In this document: piece by piece, positions 19,920-29,311 of the stretch
Position numbering within the stretch: the first letter of the stretch is position 1
Layout of the letters: every line of letters begins with the position of its first letter
From: DASZIT01 sp963709665
GTDB taxonomy: Bacteria > Actinomycetota > Acidimicrobiia > Acidimicrobiales > RAAP-2
Reading direction: 5' to 3'
Length of the DNA: 64,000 nt
Assembly: GCA_963709665.1 (NCBI GenBank)
Contig: CAVPWU010000005.1
Span: forward strand, 58,711 to 122,710
Program-made: the position numbers and the translations under genes
The notes under the pieces: model-generated
The model's database searches: none
Seen by the model: the letters and a program-made list of their open reading frames with translations, nothing else
Told to the model about the DNA's origin: nothing

Positions 19920-19975
19920 CCCGCCGAGGCCCCGGGCACCCCGGGCTTCGTTTCATCAGCAGCGACACCGAATTT

Positions 19976-20007
19976 GGCCCCCGCGACACGATCGTGGGGG
20001 CCATTTT
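19976..20007 (+). terminator. Rho-independent-like terminator
   Basis: Inverted repeat GGCCCCC / GGGGGCC (13-nt loop) followed directly by ATTTT, 57 bp after the membrane-protein stop and before amt. Confidence 0.7.
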
Positions 20008-20046
20008 CCTACCCTGAGCTGCTCGGATGATCCGGTTCACACGTTG

Positions 20047-20073
20047 GTAACACTCGCGTGACTCAGCGGAAAT
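20047..20073 (+). promoter_or_regulatory. GlnR-like nitrogen-control box upstream of amt-glnB
   Basis: GTAAC-n6-GTGAC-n6-GAAAT with exact 6-nt spacers. Actinobacterial GlnR sites are built from GTnAC-n6-GAAAC half-pairs; the second and third boxes here match with one mismatch. It lies about 125-150 bp before the amt start, a normal position for GlnR activation. Confidence 0.55.
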
Positions 20074-20198
20074 CCCGACCGTGCATTGTTTGCGGCGACG
20101 GGACGATTCTGCCTGTCAAGGCCCAGGCTCACCTGGTGTTCCCATTCATGGCACGGGTGGACCAGGACGCAGTTCAATCAGAGAGGAGCACTCAAACC

Positions 20199-21764
20199 GT
20201 GCTAGCCGCAGTCGCCTTACACTTTGTTCCGTACCCAAGCTGGCTCAATCCGGCCGACAACACCTGGCAGATCACTGCTGCCACGTTCGTCGGCCTGATG
20301 AGCCTCCCGGGTCTGGCTGTCCTCTACGCCTCCATCATCCAGAAGAAGTGGGCGGTCAACGTCCTGGCCATGATGTTCGCCGGCTTTTCGCTGGTGCTCG
20401 TCGCCTGGATCTTCTGGTCCTACAAGATGGGGTTCGGTGCGACCTCGGTCGGACACGGGGTGGTGGACGGAGCGCCAACCCAGTTAACGGGGGTCGGAGG
20501 CTTCAAGCACTTCTTCGACAACTTCGTCGGGGTTCCGGGTGGAATCTCTGATGCGGCCAGTTCGACGAACCAGGCAGTGTCGGCGGCCAACACGGACGTT
20601 CCGTTCCACTTCTCGACGGACAGCCTGGCCTACTTCCAGTTCGTGTTCGCCGCCATCACCCCCCTGCTGTTCATGGGGAGCGTGCTCGGGCGCATCAAGT
20701 TCAGCGCCTGGTGCCTGCTGGTCCCGCTGTGGTCGACCATCGTCTACGGCGTGGACGCCTTCATGCTCTGGGGCGGTGGCTACTTCGCCCAGGAGGGTGC
20801 ACTCGACTACTCGGGTGGGTATGTCATCCACATGTCCGCCGGTGTGTCGGGCTTCGTGGCCGCCTGGGTCCTCGGACCCCGGCTCCTCCGGGACCGTCAG
20901 CACGCCCTGCCCAACAACCTGGTCATGGCGTGTGTCGGTGCCGGCATCCTGTGGCTCGGCTGGAACGGCTTCAACGGTGGTGACCCGTACTACGCCGGGG
21001 TCGACGCCTCGGCGGCGGTGGTCAACACCAACCTGGCCACGGCCTGCGGTGTGCTGACCTGGATCGCCATGGACGCCTGGCTGTCCAAGGAGAAGAAGCC
21101 CACCTTCCTGGGTGGTGTGAACGGCATGATCTGCGGTCTGGTCGGGATCACCCCCTGCGCCGGCTGGGTCAACGGCAAGGGTGCCGCCGCCGTCGGCATC
21201 ATCTGCACCATCGTGGTCTGGGTCGCCTGGAACTACCTCTCCAAGGTGCGCCCCTTCTCCAAGGTGGACGATGCCCTCGGCGTCATCTACACCCACGGTA
21301 TGGCCGGCCTCCTCGGCGGTCTGCTCCTCGGGGTGCTGGGCGATCCGAACATGATCGAGTACGGCTGCGGCCACCTCGACAAGTACGGACAGGTGATCAA
21401 CACCAGCTCGGCGACCTACGCCAGCTCGAGCGGCTCGTGTGTGCCGTTCTCGGTGAGCGGGCTCATCTACGCCCCCCACTCCGCCCACCAGCTGTGGGAG
21501 CAGTTCCGAGCGGCGGTCTGGGTGATCCTGTGGTCGGCGGTGGTGACCTTCATCCTGATGAAGGTGATCGGCTGGATCCTGGGTGGAGCCCGGTACAAGG
21601 ATGAGATCCTCGAGATCGGTGACCTCGCCATCCACGGCGAGGAGGCCTTCCCCGAGGAGTCCCTCGCCTCACGGGTGGGTGCGTCCTCGATGGCCAATGA
21701 CCCGGTGTCGACCAGCAGTGGTGGCGACGATGGGAGCCCACCGTTCGTCGAAGCCGGCAGCTGA
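20199..21764 (+). CDS. amt: Ammonium transporter
   Basis: 521 residues from GTG 20199, chosen over the further upstream frame because AGAGGAG sits 9 nt before it and the upstream 47 codons look non-coding. About eleven transmembrane helices are visible. HMSAGVSGFVAAW and YTHGMAGLLGGLL carry the twin pore histidines, and GWNGFNGGDPY is the typical mid-protein motif. It conducts ammonium/ammonia across the cytoplasmic membrane at low nitrogen. The cytoplasmic tail is long (about 70 residues after the last helix) and rich in acidic and Ser residues, longer than usual. It is followed by glnB after 38 bp, whose PII product normally plugs the channel. A GlnR-like box lies upstream. Confidence 0.93.
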   Translation: MLAAVALHFVPYPSWLNPADNTWQITAATFVGLMSLPGLAVLYASIIQKKWAVNVLAMMFAGFSLVLVAWIFWSYKMGFGATSVGHGVVDGAPTQLTGVGGFKHFFDNFVGVPGGISDAASSTNQAVSAANTDVPFHFSTDSLAYFQFVFAAITPLLFMGSVLGRIKFSAWCLLVPLWSTIVYGVDAFMLWGGGYFAQEGALDYSGGYVIHMSAGVSGFVAAWVLGPRLLRDRQHALPNNLVMACVGAGILWLGWNGFNGGDPYYAGVDASAAVVNTNLATACGVLTWIAMDAWLSKEKKPTFLGGVNGMICGLVGITPCAGWVNGKGAAAVGIICTIVVWVAWNYLSKVRPFSKVDDALGVIYTHGMAGLLGGLLLGVLGDPNMIEYGCGHLDKYGQVINTSSATYASSSGSCVPFSVSGLIYAPHSAHQLWEQFRAAVWVILWSAVVTFILMKVIGWILGGARYKDEILEIGDLAIHGEEAFPEESLASRVGASSMANDPVSTSSGGDDGSPPFVEAGS

Positions 21765-21802
21765 CCTGACCACCACTACGAAACCTAAGGAGATATTTCG
21801 AC

Positions 21803-22141
21803 ATGAAACTGATCGTTGCGGTGGTCAAGCCGTTCAAACTCGACGAGGTCAAGGAGGGTCTGAAGACCCTGGGGGTGCACGGACTGACCCTCACCGAGGT
21901 CCAGGGATTCGGCCGCCAACGTGGCCACACCGAGGTCTACCGAGGTGCGGAGTACGAGGTGGAGTTCGTCCCGAAGATCCGGTTGGAGATCGTCGTCGAC
22001 GACGCCCAGGTGGAGGAGGTGACTTCGACCATCGTGGACAAGGCGGGAACCGGCAAGATCGGTGACGGCAAGGTCTGGATCCTCCCGGTGGAGGAGGTCA
22101 TCCGGGTCCGCACCGGCGAGCGGGGGTCGGACGCCCTCTAG
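21803..22141 (+). CDS. glnB: Nitrogen regulatory protein PII
   Basis: 112 residues with a strong AAGGAG site 10 nt before ATG 21803. It is a PII trimer subunit that senses ATP/ADP and 2-oxoglutarate. The T-loop YRGAEYEVEFVPK carries Tyr51, the residue that is uridylylated or adenylylated in this family, and the KIGDGK B-loop and IRVRTGE C-loop are intact. It forms an operon with amt, whose channel it would block under nitrogen excess. No glnD follows, unlike the actinobacterial amtB-glnK-glnD order, so the modifying enzyme must be elsewhere. Either glnB or glnK could be the name; the linkage to amt favours a GlnK role. Confidence 0.95.
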   Translation: MKLIVAVVKPFKLDEVKEGLKTLGVHGLTLTEVQGFGRQRGHTEVYRGAEYEVEFVPKIRLEIVVDDAQVEEVTSTIVDKAGTGKIGDGKVWILPVEEVIRVRTGERGSDAL

Positions 22142-22177
22142 GAACCCGGGCGCCGTCCCCCCCTCGGCGCCCAGTGA

Positions 22178-22214
22178 GACGAACGGCCGGCTCCTCCGGG
22201 AGCCGGCCTTCGTC
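22178..22214 (+). terminator. Strong hairpin terminator after glnB
   Basis: A 10-bp perfect stem (GGCCGGCTCC / GGAGCCGGCC) with a 4-nt loop, flanked by a further 6-bp GACGAA/TTCGTC pair, ends the amt-glnB operon. The same hairpin can serve gpmA from the other side. Confidence 0.8.
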
Positions 22215-22258
22215 GTCCCCGGACCGGGGCGCGGCCGGGGCCGACGCCCGACCGGAGG

Positions 22259-23013
22259 TCAGCCGGCCTGGTGCCTGACGGCCTCGGCGGCCGCCGCCGC
22301 GGCCTCGGGGTCCCCCAGGTACCGGCTCGAGCGGATCGAGAGGTCGTCGGCCAGCCGGTAGTGGAAGGGGATGCCGGTGGGGACCTCGAGCCCGACGATG
22401 GTGTCGTCGTCGATCCCCTCCAGGTGCTTGCGGAGGGCGCGGAGGCTGTTGCCGTGGGCGACCACCAGCACGGCTCCGCCGCGGGGACCCTCGGCCAGCA
22501 GGTCGGGGACGATGGCGTCCTCCCAGTAGGGGACGGTCCGGGCCACCACGTCGGCCAGGCACTCGGTGGCCGGCAGCACGTCGGCGGGGACGTCCCGGTA
22601 GCGGGGGTCGCCGGTGGCCAGGCGGTCGTCGCCGGCCGGCAGCGGGGGGGCGGGGTGGCGTACCCCCGGCGCCAGGCGTTGAGCAGCTCGGTGCCGTGCT
22701 GCTCGGCGGTCTCCTTCTTGTTGAGCCCCTGCAGCGCCCCGTAGTGGCGCTCGTTCAGCCGCCAGTGGCGCCGGACCGGCAGCCACGACAGGTGGGCGGC
22801 GTGGAGGGCGATGTCGGCGGTGCGGATGGCCCGGGTCAGCAGCGAGGTGTGGACCACCCGGAGGTCGATCCCCGCCTCGGCGGCCAGCAGCTCGCCGGCC
22901 TCGGCCGCCTCCGCCTCGCCTCGGGGGGTGAGGTCGACGTCGGTCCACCCGGTGAACAGGTTCTGTTCGTTCCAGGTGGACTGTCCGTGGCGGAGGAGGA
23001 CCAGGTCGGGCAT
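22259..23013 (-). CDS. gpmA: 2,3-bisphosphoglycerate-dependent phosphoglycerate mutase, with a -1 frameshift
   Basis: The N-terminal part starts at ATG 23013 (MPDLVLLRHGQSTWN, catalytic His9) and reads NLFTGWTDVDLT, LLTRAIRT and LNERHYGALQGLNK, all family signatures. Near 22644-22650 a run of seven G (C on the coding strand) shifts the frame; the rest of the enzyme (PYWEDAIVPDLL, VLVVAHGNSLRALRKHLEG with the second catalytic His) continues one frame over to the stop at 22259. Joined length would be about 251 residues, the normal size. The enzyme interconverts 2- and 3-phosphoglycerate in glycolysis. Because both halves are perfectly conserved, a one-base homopolymer error is more likely than a dead gene. 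Confidence 0.85.
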
Positions 23014-23142
23014 GGGGGCAGCGTAACCGCCGGTCCTTCGCGGGCTTTGCACCAAAACCCCCGGAGGGGCGAGAAATGAGGTGCAACCGGGGTTTCTGCT
23101 CTAAAAATCCGCCAGACCAGCCCCCTTCTCCCGTACGACCGG

Positions 23143-23757
23143 GTGCATACACTGAACGAGAGCGGAGCGACTGCGGGAGTTCGGGTGGCGGAAGAGGAGG
23201 TCGTCCAACCGCCGCTCCCGGGCGTAGATGTGGAACCATCCCCCCGCCTGGCCGTAGAAGCGGTTCAGGGAATCGCGGGCCGTTTGCTGGTTTGGGCGGG
23301 CGCCCTTTTGTCAGCGGTGGGCGTCGTGACCACCGCGCGCGACCTGATCAGCCATCACCACGGCATCGGCCTTTACCTACTGGCCGGGGGTCTGCTCCTG
23401 CTCTTCCTGGCCACGCTCGACATGTGGCGAGTCGAGAGGAAGCGGACAGCCAACCTGTCCTCGGCGATAACCAGCCTTCGGCAGTCGGCGGCCAGATTGC
23501 AGGCGAACGTGGACCATTTGACCCAGGACCGCGACCACTGGGTCCAGCACCATGCAGCCGTCAGCGAAAGATACAGCGAGCTGCTCCACCGTCAGTTGTT
23601 CGAAGTGACCGGAGGACAGCCCCAAGTGGGCGGGTCCTCCGCCTCGGGGACGGTGGGAGACATTCACACATTGCACTTTCCTCAACCACTGAGCGGGCCA
23701 TATCGATTCGAAACCGTGATCGATCCAGATGCGGAGGGCGAACCTCCTGCGCCCTAG
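23143..23757 (+). CDS. Hypothetical membrane protein with coiled coil
   Basis: 204 residues from GTG 23143 (GTG 23185 is an alternative start). Two membrane helices (about 47-65 and 77-95) are followed by a cytoplasmic-looking coiled coil (about 100-145, SSAITSLRQSAARLQANVDHL) and a loose C-terminus. I recognise no family. The region around it (23.1-25.1 kb) has lower GC and contains a transposase remnant, so it may be part of a small acquired segment. Codon use is less G/C-biased than in gpmA or dnaK. Confidence 0.55.
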   Translation: MHTLNESGATAGVRVAEEEVVQPPLPGVDVEPSPRLAVEAVQGIAGRLLVWAGALLSAVGVVTTARDLISHHHGIGLYLLAGGLLLLFLATLDMWRVERKRTANLSSAITSLRQSAARLQANVDHLTQDRDHWVQHHAAVSERYSELLHRQLFEVTGGQPQVGGSSASGTVGDIHTLHFPQPLSGPYRFETVIDPDAEGEPPAP

Positions 23758-23776
23758 GCGGTGCACGGTGAGGGAC

Positions 23777-24607
23777 CTACTCTGGAAAGTTTGGGAAGAA
23801 CTCCTTGAACGACGTGAGGTACGTGCTCGTGCGTTGCCACAGGGTCCAGAGAACACCCTCGACGCGCTCGCCCGCCAGGGGCATTCCCCGGCCGAACGAT
23901 ATTGCCGGGGTGAATCGCAGATTTGGGTCTGGCTCCGGGAGCGGCGGATCGTAGAAGGCGACCGCGACTACCCGGTCGTGTTTGATCGGCTGTCCCGTGA
24001 ACCGCATTCGCATGTTCTCGATGCTGGGATTGTCAACGACCGCCTGGCCACTGGTGCTGGCCTTGCCGACGACGGAGGTCGTCGTGATGAACTGCCGGTG
24101 CTTGTCGAGGATGTCGAGGTCCGCAAGGTGGCGCAGGACCAGTCCCATGCTCCCGGGATCCGTTCCTTTGTACGGCTGTACCTCCTCGATCATGGCGAGG
24201 GCTTTTGGCGCAATGCCACCGGCAACCCGAAGCGGCCTCGGGTGTCGAATGATTGGGATCCGACCTTTCGGTTGGCGAGACCAGATCGGGAAGGAAGTGG
24301 TCGGGCCTGGGTGCCCGTCATTGGAGATCACGAGTTGCCAAGCAAGGTGGTCCAGGGCGCTGCGGAGCGTGTGAACACAGTCGCCGGCAATGAGTCCCCA
24401 GTCATCGGCATCTGCGGGTGGGCGGTCCGCCCGGTAGATGTGCTTCGCTCCGTCGTCCTTGACCTCGGGCTTGAATCGGTAGGCGTCACTGTCAGTTCGT
24501 CGACCAAAGCCCCGCTGGAGTTGATCGAGGTGGACATACGAACGCTGGAGTTTGATTTCAATGCCGTGGAACGAGGCGATCTGCCGCCCCTTGCGGCGTG
24601 GACTCAT
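23777..24607 (-). CDS. Conserved hypothetical protein with SALDHLAWQL motif
   Basis: 276 residues from ATG 24607. It is soluble, with no signal or membrane segment. The central CVHTLRSALDHLAWQLV (about 77-93) is a helical motif I know from many actinobacterial hypotheticals that seem to be accessory genes; function is not established. It lies just downstream, in the same direction, of a transposase fragment ending at 24619, and it is convergent with the membrane protein at 23143 (20 bp apart). The lower-GC codon use suggests horizontal acquisition. Confidence 0.6.
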   Translation of the reverse strand: MSPRRKGRQIASFHGIEIKLQRSYVHLDQLQRGFGRRTDSDAYRFKPEVKDDGAKHIYRADRPPADADDWGLIAGDCVHTLRSALDHLAWQLVISNDGHPGPTTSFPIWSRQPKGRIPIIRHPRPLRVAGGIAPKALAMIEEVQPYKGTDPGSMGLVLRHLADLDILDKHRQFITTTSVVGKASTSGQAVVDNPSIENMRMRFTGQPIKHDRVVAVAFYDPPLPEPDPNLRFTPAISFGRGMPLAGERVEGVLWTLWQRTSTYLTSFKEFFPNFPE

Positions 24608-24618
24608 GACGGTGCAAC

Positions 24619-24943
24619 TTACGCCGCGAATTCCGGCACCGGAAGTCCCAACTCATGAATGCACGCGATCAGAACGCACAGGTTGTGGCAGATCACCTTG
24701 CAGAGAACTTCGTTCATCTGACCGGTGTCGGACTTGCTCCGCAGTGAGCTACCGAACTTCGCCTTGATCATGGAGAAGGTGGTCTCGACGTTGCTCCGCT
24801 GGTGGTAGCGGGAGAGGAACGTGTCCCGCTGGAGCGAACAGGTGGTACATGCGGACCCACGCCAACGCGCCCACGCCCGGAAGGGGGATGTTGGGGTCCT
24901 GCACGGCGGGGATCGGTGCACAGAGGTACAGGTCAACCCTCAC
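24619..24943 (-). pseudogene. Remnant of a DDE (IS4/IS5-like) transposase C-terminus
   Basis: Two overlapping frames together give the end of a transposase: first DPNIPLPGVGALAWVRMYHLF (frame ending near 24840), then after a shift LSRYHQRSNVETTFSMIKAKF followed by LRSKSDTGQMNEVLCKVICHN to TAA at 24619. RSNVE..FSMIKAKFG is the conserved Glu-containing C-terminal motif of DDE transposases. Everything N-terminal to this is missing and no inverted repeats are visible, so the element is dead. Confidence 0.8.
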
Positions 24944-25153
24944 CCATGTGGGCCGGGGAGCGGTAGGGGGGTCTTCCTGGGGATTGGCCCGTCAGGCGTG
25001 TGGACCAGCCGTGGAGAACCCTGTGGGCCTGTGGAGAACTACACGGATGAAGTTTCCCCGCCCTTTTGGTGCAGCCCGCCGCCTTTTTGTGGAGGTCAGC
25101 GTTCTGGTGCAAAGCCTCCTTCGCGTGGGAGATCATCAAATTGGTTGAGAAAA
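24944..25153. other. Non-coding stretch between transposase remnant and dnaK promoter
   Basis: I see no gene here. It holds two copies of GTGGAGAAC 20 bp apart (25011 and 25031) and otherwise unremarkable, less GC-rich sequence. It continues through the dnaK promoter region to 25288. Confidence 0.5.
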
Positions 25154-25185
25154 CTTATGTCATCGACACTTAAGTTTGCTATAGT
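25154..25185 (+). promoter_or_regulatory. HAIR-like HspR operator with adjacent -10 box before dnaK
   Basis: CTTATGT-n7-ACTTAAG at 25154-25174 matches the HspR operator (HAIR) consensus CTTGAGT-n7-ACTCAAG with three mismatches and the exact 7-nt spacer. TATAGT at 25180-25185 is a plausible -10 box, about 100 bp before the dnaK ATG. HspR is encoded in the same operon, so this gives a negative feedback loop. Confidence 0.55.
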
Positions 25186-25288
25186 GGTCATCAGCTAGCA
25201 GGGACAACTGAGAGCAGACCGAAGACATCGCAGTACGAACGAGACGTGGCCCCGTCACGAGGACGGGCGTCGCACAGGAGGCAGTGAC

Positions 25289-27136
<1,848 letters not shown>

Positions 27137-27142
27137 TCCTCG

Positions 27143-27775
27143 ATGACCGGTACCTACGAGACACCCGACGGTGAGGTGGTGGAGGCCGACACGGCCCCCA
27201 CCACCGGGTCGCCGCCCCCGGCCGTGCCCGGCGAGCCCGCCGAGGTGGTCGACGCCGAGGTGGTCGACGCCGAGGTGGTCGACGCCCCCGACGCCGAGGT
27301 GGCGGACGACGCCGACCCGGTGGCCGTCGCCGAGTCCCAGCGCGACGAGTACCTCGACTCCCTCCGCCGTCTGCAGGCGGAGTTCGACAACTACCGCAAG
27401 CGGGTCCAGAAGCAGCAGACCGAGGCCGCCGAGCGCGGCGCCCTCTCCCTGGTCGACCAGCTGCTGCCGGTGCTCGACACCCTGGACCAGGCGGCCACCC
27501 ACCTGGGCGACCCCGAGTCGGGGGACGCCCGCGCCCTGCTGGCCGCCTCGTCGCAGCTGAACGACGTGCTGGCCAAGGCCGGCCTCGAGCGGCTGGACCC
27601 GACCGGCGAGCCCTTCGATCCCACCGCCCACGAGGCGGTCGGCCACCTCCCCGCCGAGGAGGCGGGGGCCGGGGCCGACGGCGCCGACGGTCCGGTGGTG
27701 GGCCAGGTCATGCGGGCCGGGTACCGGTGGAAGGGCAACGTGGTCCGCCCCGCCATGGTGATGGTGCGCGGCTGA
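27143..27775 (+). CDS. grpE: Nucleotide exchange factor GrpE
   Basis: 210 residues from ATG 27143. It releases ADP from DnaK. A disordered acidic N-terminus (1-60) contains three tandem EVVDA units; a coiled coil follows (about 65-100, RRLQAEFDNYRKRVQKQQTEA), then the four-helix region and the C-terminal beta-wing with the GrpE signature (GHLPAEE...VVGQVMRAGYRWKGNVVRPAMVMV). It is slightly longer than E. coli GrpE because of the N-terminal tail and an Ala/Gly insert near 175. It sits between dnaK and dnaJ with very short gaps (6 and 4 bp). Confidence 0.96.
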   Translation: MTGTYETPDGEVVEADTAPTTGSPPPAVPGEPAEVVDAEVVDAEVVDAPDAEVADDADPVAVAESQRDEYLDSLRRLQAEFDNYRKRVQKQQTEAAERGALSLVDQLLPVLDTLDQAATHLGDPESGDARALLAASSQLNDVLAKAGLERLDPTGEPFDPTAHEAVGHLPAEEAGAGADGADGPVVGQVMRAGYRWKGNVVRPAMVMVRG

Positions 27776-27779
27776 TCCG

Positions 27780-28904
27780 GTGGCACCTCAACGCGAATGG
27801 TTCGAGAAGGACTACTACAAGGCGCTCGGGGTCTCGGCCGACGCCTCCCCCAAGGAGATCACCAGCGCCTACCGGAAGCTGGCCAAGAAGCACCACCCGG
27901 ACGCCAACCCCGGCCATGAGGACGAGTTCAAGGAGATCTCGGCCGCCTATGACGTCCTGAACAACGCCGACACCCGCAAGGAGTACGACGAGGTCCGCAC
28001 CATGGGCCCCGCCGCCGGCGGCTTCCCGGGCGGGTTCGGCGGACCCGGCGGCCCGGGGGGCGCCACCTACCGGGCCGAGGACCTCGGCGACCTCGGCGAC
28101 CTCTTCGGGGGTCTGTTCAACCGCGGGGGTGGCCGGCGGGCCAACCGCAGCGCCGGCCCCCAGCGGGGCGCCGACGTGGAGACCGAGCTCCACCTCTCCT
28201 TCGAGGACGCCGTCAACGGGGTGACCACCGCCGTCCACCTCACCACCGACGTCCGCTGCCACACCTGCCGCGGCTCGGGGGCGGCGCCGGGCACCCACCC
28301 GGTGACCTGTCCCCGCTGCGGGGGCACCGGCAGCCTGCAGGACAACCAGGGCCTGTTCTCCCTCAGTCAGATCTGCCCCCAGTGCCAGGGTCGCGGCACG
28401 GTGGTCACCACCCCCTGCCCCACCTGCGCCGGCTCCGGGGTCGAACAGCGGGACCGCCAGGTGAAGGTCCGGATCCCGCCCGGGGTGGCCGACGGCCAGC
28501 GGATCCGGGTGAAGGGCAAGGGGGCGGCCGGCCGCGACAACGGCCCGGCCGGCGACCTCTACGTGGTGGTGAAGGTCGGTGCCCACCGGGTGCTGGGCCG
28601 CCGCGGGAGGAACTTGACCCTCACCGTGCCGGTGTCCTTCGCCGAGCTGGTGCTGGGCACCACCCTCACCGTCCCCACCCTCGCCGGGCCGGTCACCCTC
28701 CGGGTGCCACCGGGCACCCCCACCGGGCGCACCTTCCGGGTCAAGGGCCGCGGGGTGCCGGCCGGCAAGCGGTCCACCGCCGGCGACCTGCTGGTGACGG
28801 TGGAGGCCGCCGTGCCCGAGGAGCTGACCGACGAGCAGCGGGCGGCGGTGGAGGCCCTGGCGGCCGCCATCGACCCGCCGTCCCGCGACTTCCTGGGAGT
28901 GTGA
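27780..28904 (+). CDS. dnaJ: Co-chaperone DnaJ (Hsp40)
   Basis: 374 residues from GTG 27780. The J-domain (10-75) has HPD at 39-41, which stimulates DnaK ATPase. A Gly/Phe-rich region (about 80-120), a zinc domain with four CxxCxGxG-type repeats (CHTCRGSG, CPRCGGTG, CPQCQGRG, CPTCAGSG) and the C-terminal substrate-binding beta domains follow. It overlaps hspR by one base (TGATG). This is the dnaJ copy that sits in the dnaK operon; actinobacteria often carry a second dnaJ with hrcA elsewhere. Confidence 0.97.
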   Translation: MAPQREWFEKDYYKALGVSADASPKEITSAYRKLAKKHHPDANPGHEDEFKEISAAYDVLNNADTRKEYDEVRTMGPAAGGFPGGFGGPGGPGGATYRAEDLGDLGDLFGGLFNRGGGRRANRSAGPQRGADVETELHLSFEDAVNGVTTAVHLTTDVRCHTCRGSGAAPGTHPVTCPRCGGTGSLQDNQGLFSLSQICPQCQGRGTVVTTPCPTCAGSGVEQRDRQVKVRIPPGVADGQRIRVKGKGAAGRDNGPAGDLYVVVKVGAHRVLGRRGRNLTLTVPVSFAELVLGTTLTVPTLAGPVTLRVPPGTPTGRTFRVKGRGVPAGKRSTAGDLLVTVEAAVPEELTDEQRAAVEALAAAIDPPSRDFLGV

Positions 28905-29311
28905 TGACCGACGATCCCCGCACCCGAGCCGTCTACGTCATCTCGGTGGCGGCCGAGCTGGCCGGCGTGCATCCGCAGACCCTGCGCGTCTACGAGCGCA
29001 AGGGCCTGCTCGACCCCGTCCGGACCCAGGGCGGCAGTCGCCGGTTCAGTGAGCAGGACCTGGCCCGGCTCCGCCACATCCAGGACCTCACCAACGCCGG
29101 CATCAACCTGGAGGGCGTCAAGCAGGTGATGGAGCTCGAGGCCGAGGTGGCCCGGCTCCGCGCCGAGCTGGCCACCGTCAAGGAGGAGGCCCGCCAGGCG
29201 GTGGCCGCCACCCATCAGCAGTACCGCCGGGACCTGGTGCCGGTGTCCCAGGCGGTGGTGGCCGTCCACCCGCAGGGTCGGGCGGCTCCCCGGAGAGGAG
29301 TGATCGTATGA
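28904..29311 (+). CDS. hspR: Heat-shock repressor HspR (MerR family)
   Basis: 135 residues from ATG 28904. A MerR-type winged helix-turn-helix covers about 8-78 (AAELAGVHPQTLRVYERKGLLDPVRT, then GGSRRFSEQDLARLRHIQ), followed by a helix (about 80-110) and a C-terminal tail. HspR binds HAIR inverted repeats with DnaK as co-repressor and shuts off the dnaK operon until DnaK is titrated by unfolded protein. A HAIR-like site lies at 25154. It overlaps dnaJ by 1 nt and clpB by 4 nt, so all three are translationally coupled. Confidence 0.95.
   Translation: MTDDPRTRAVYVISVAAELAGVHPQTLRVYERKGLLDPVRTQGGSRRFSEQDLARLRHIQDLTNAGINLEGVKQVMELEAEVARLRAELATVKEEARQAVAATHQQYRRDLVPVSQAVVAVHPQGRAAPRRGVIV

Noticed and set aside
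19923..19952. CCCGGG-rich hairpin right after the 19281 gene as the main terminator
   Set aside because: Short self-complementary words are frequent in this DNA; the hairpin at 19976 with an ATTTT tail is more convincing.
20058..20198. Extra 47 N-terminal codons for amt
   Set aside because: Not hydrophobic, overlaps the GlnR-like box, and a good Shine-Dalgarno precedes GTG 20199.
25010..25040. Two GTGGAGAAC words (TTCTCCAC reversed) as DnaA boxes or an origin
   Set aside because: Only two copies, one mismatch from the box consensus, no AT-rich region and no dnaA/dnaN nearby.
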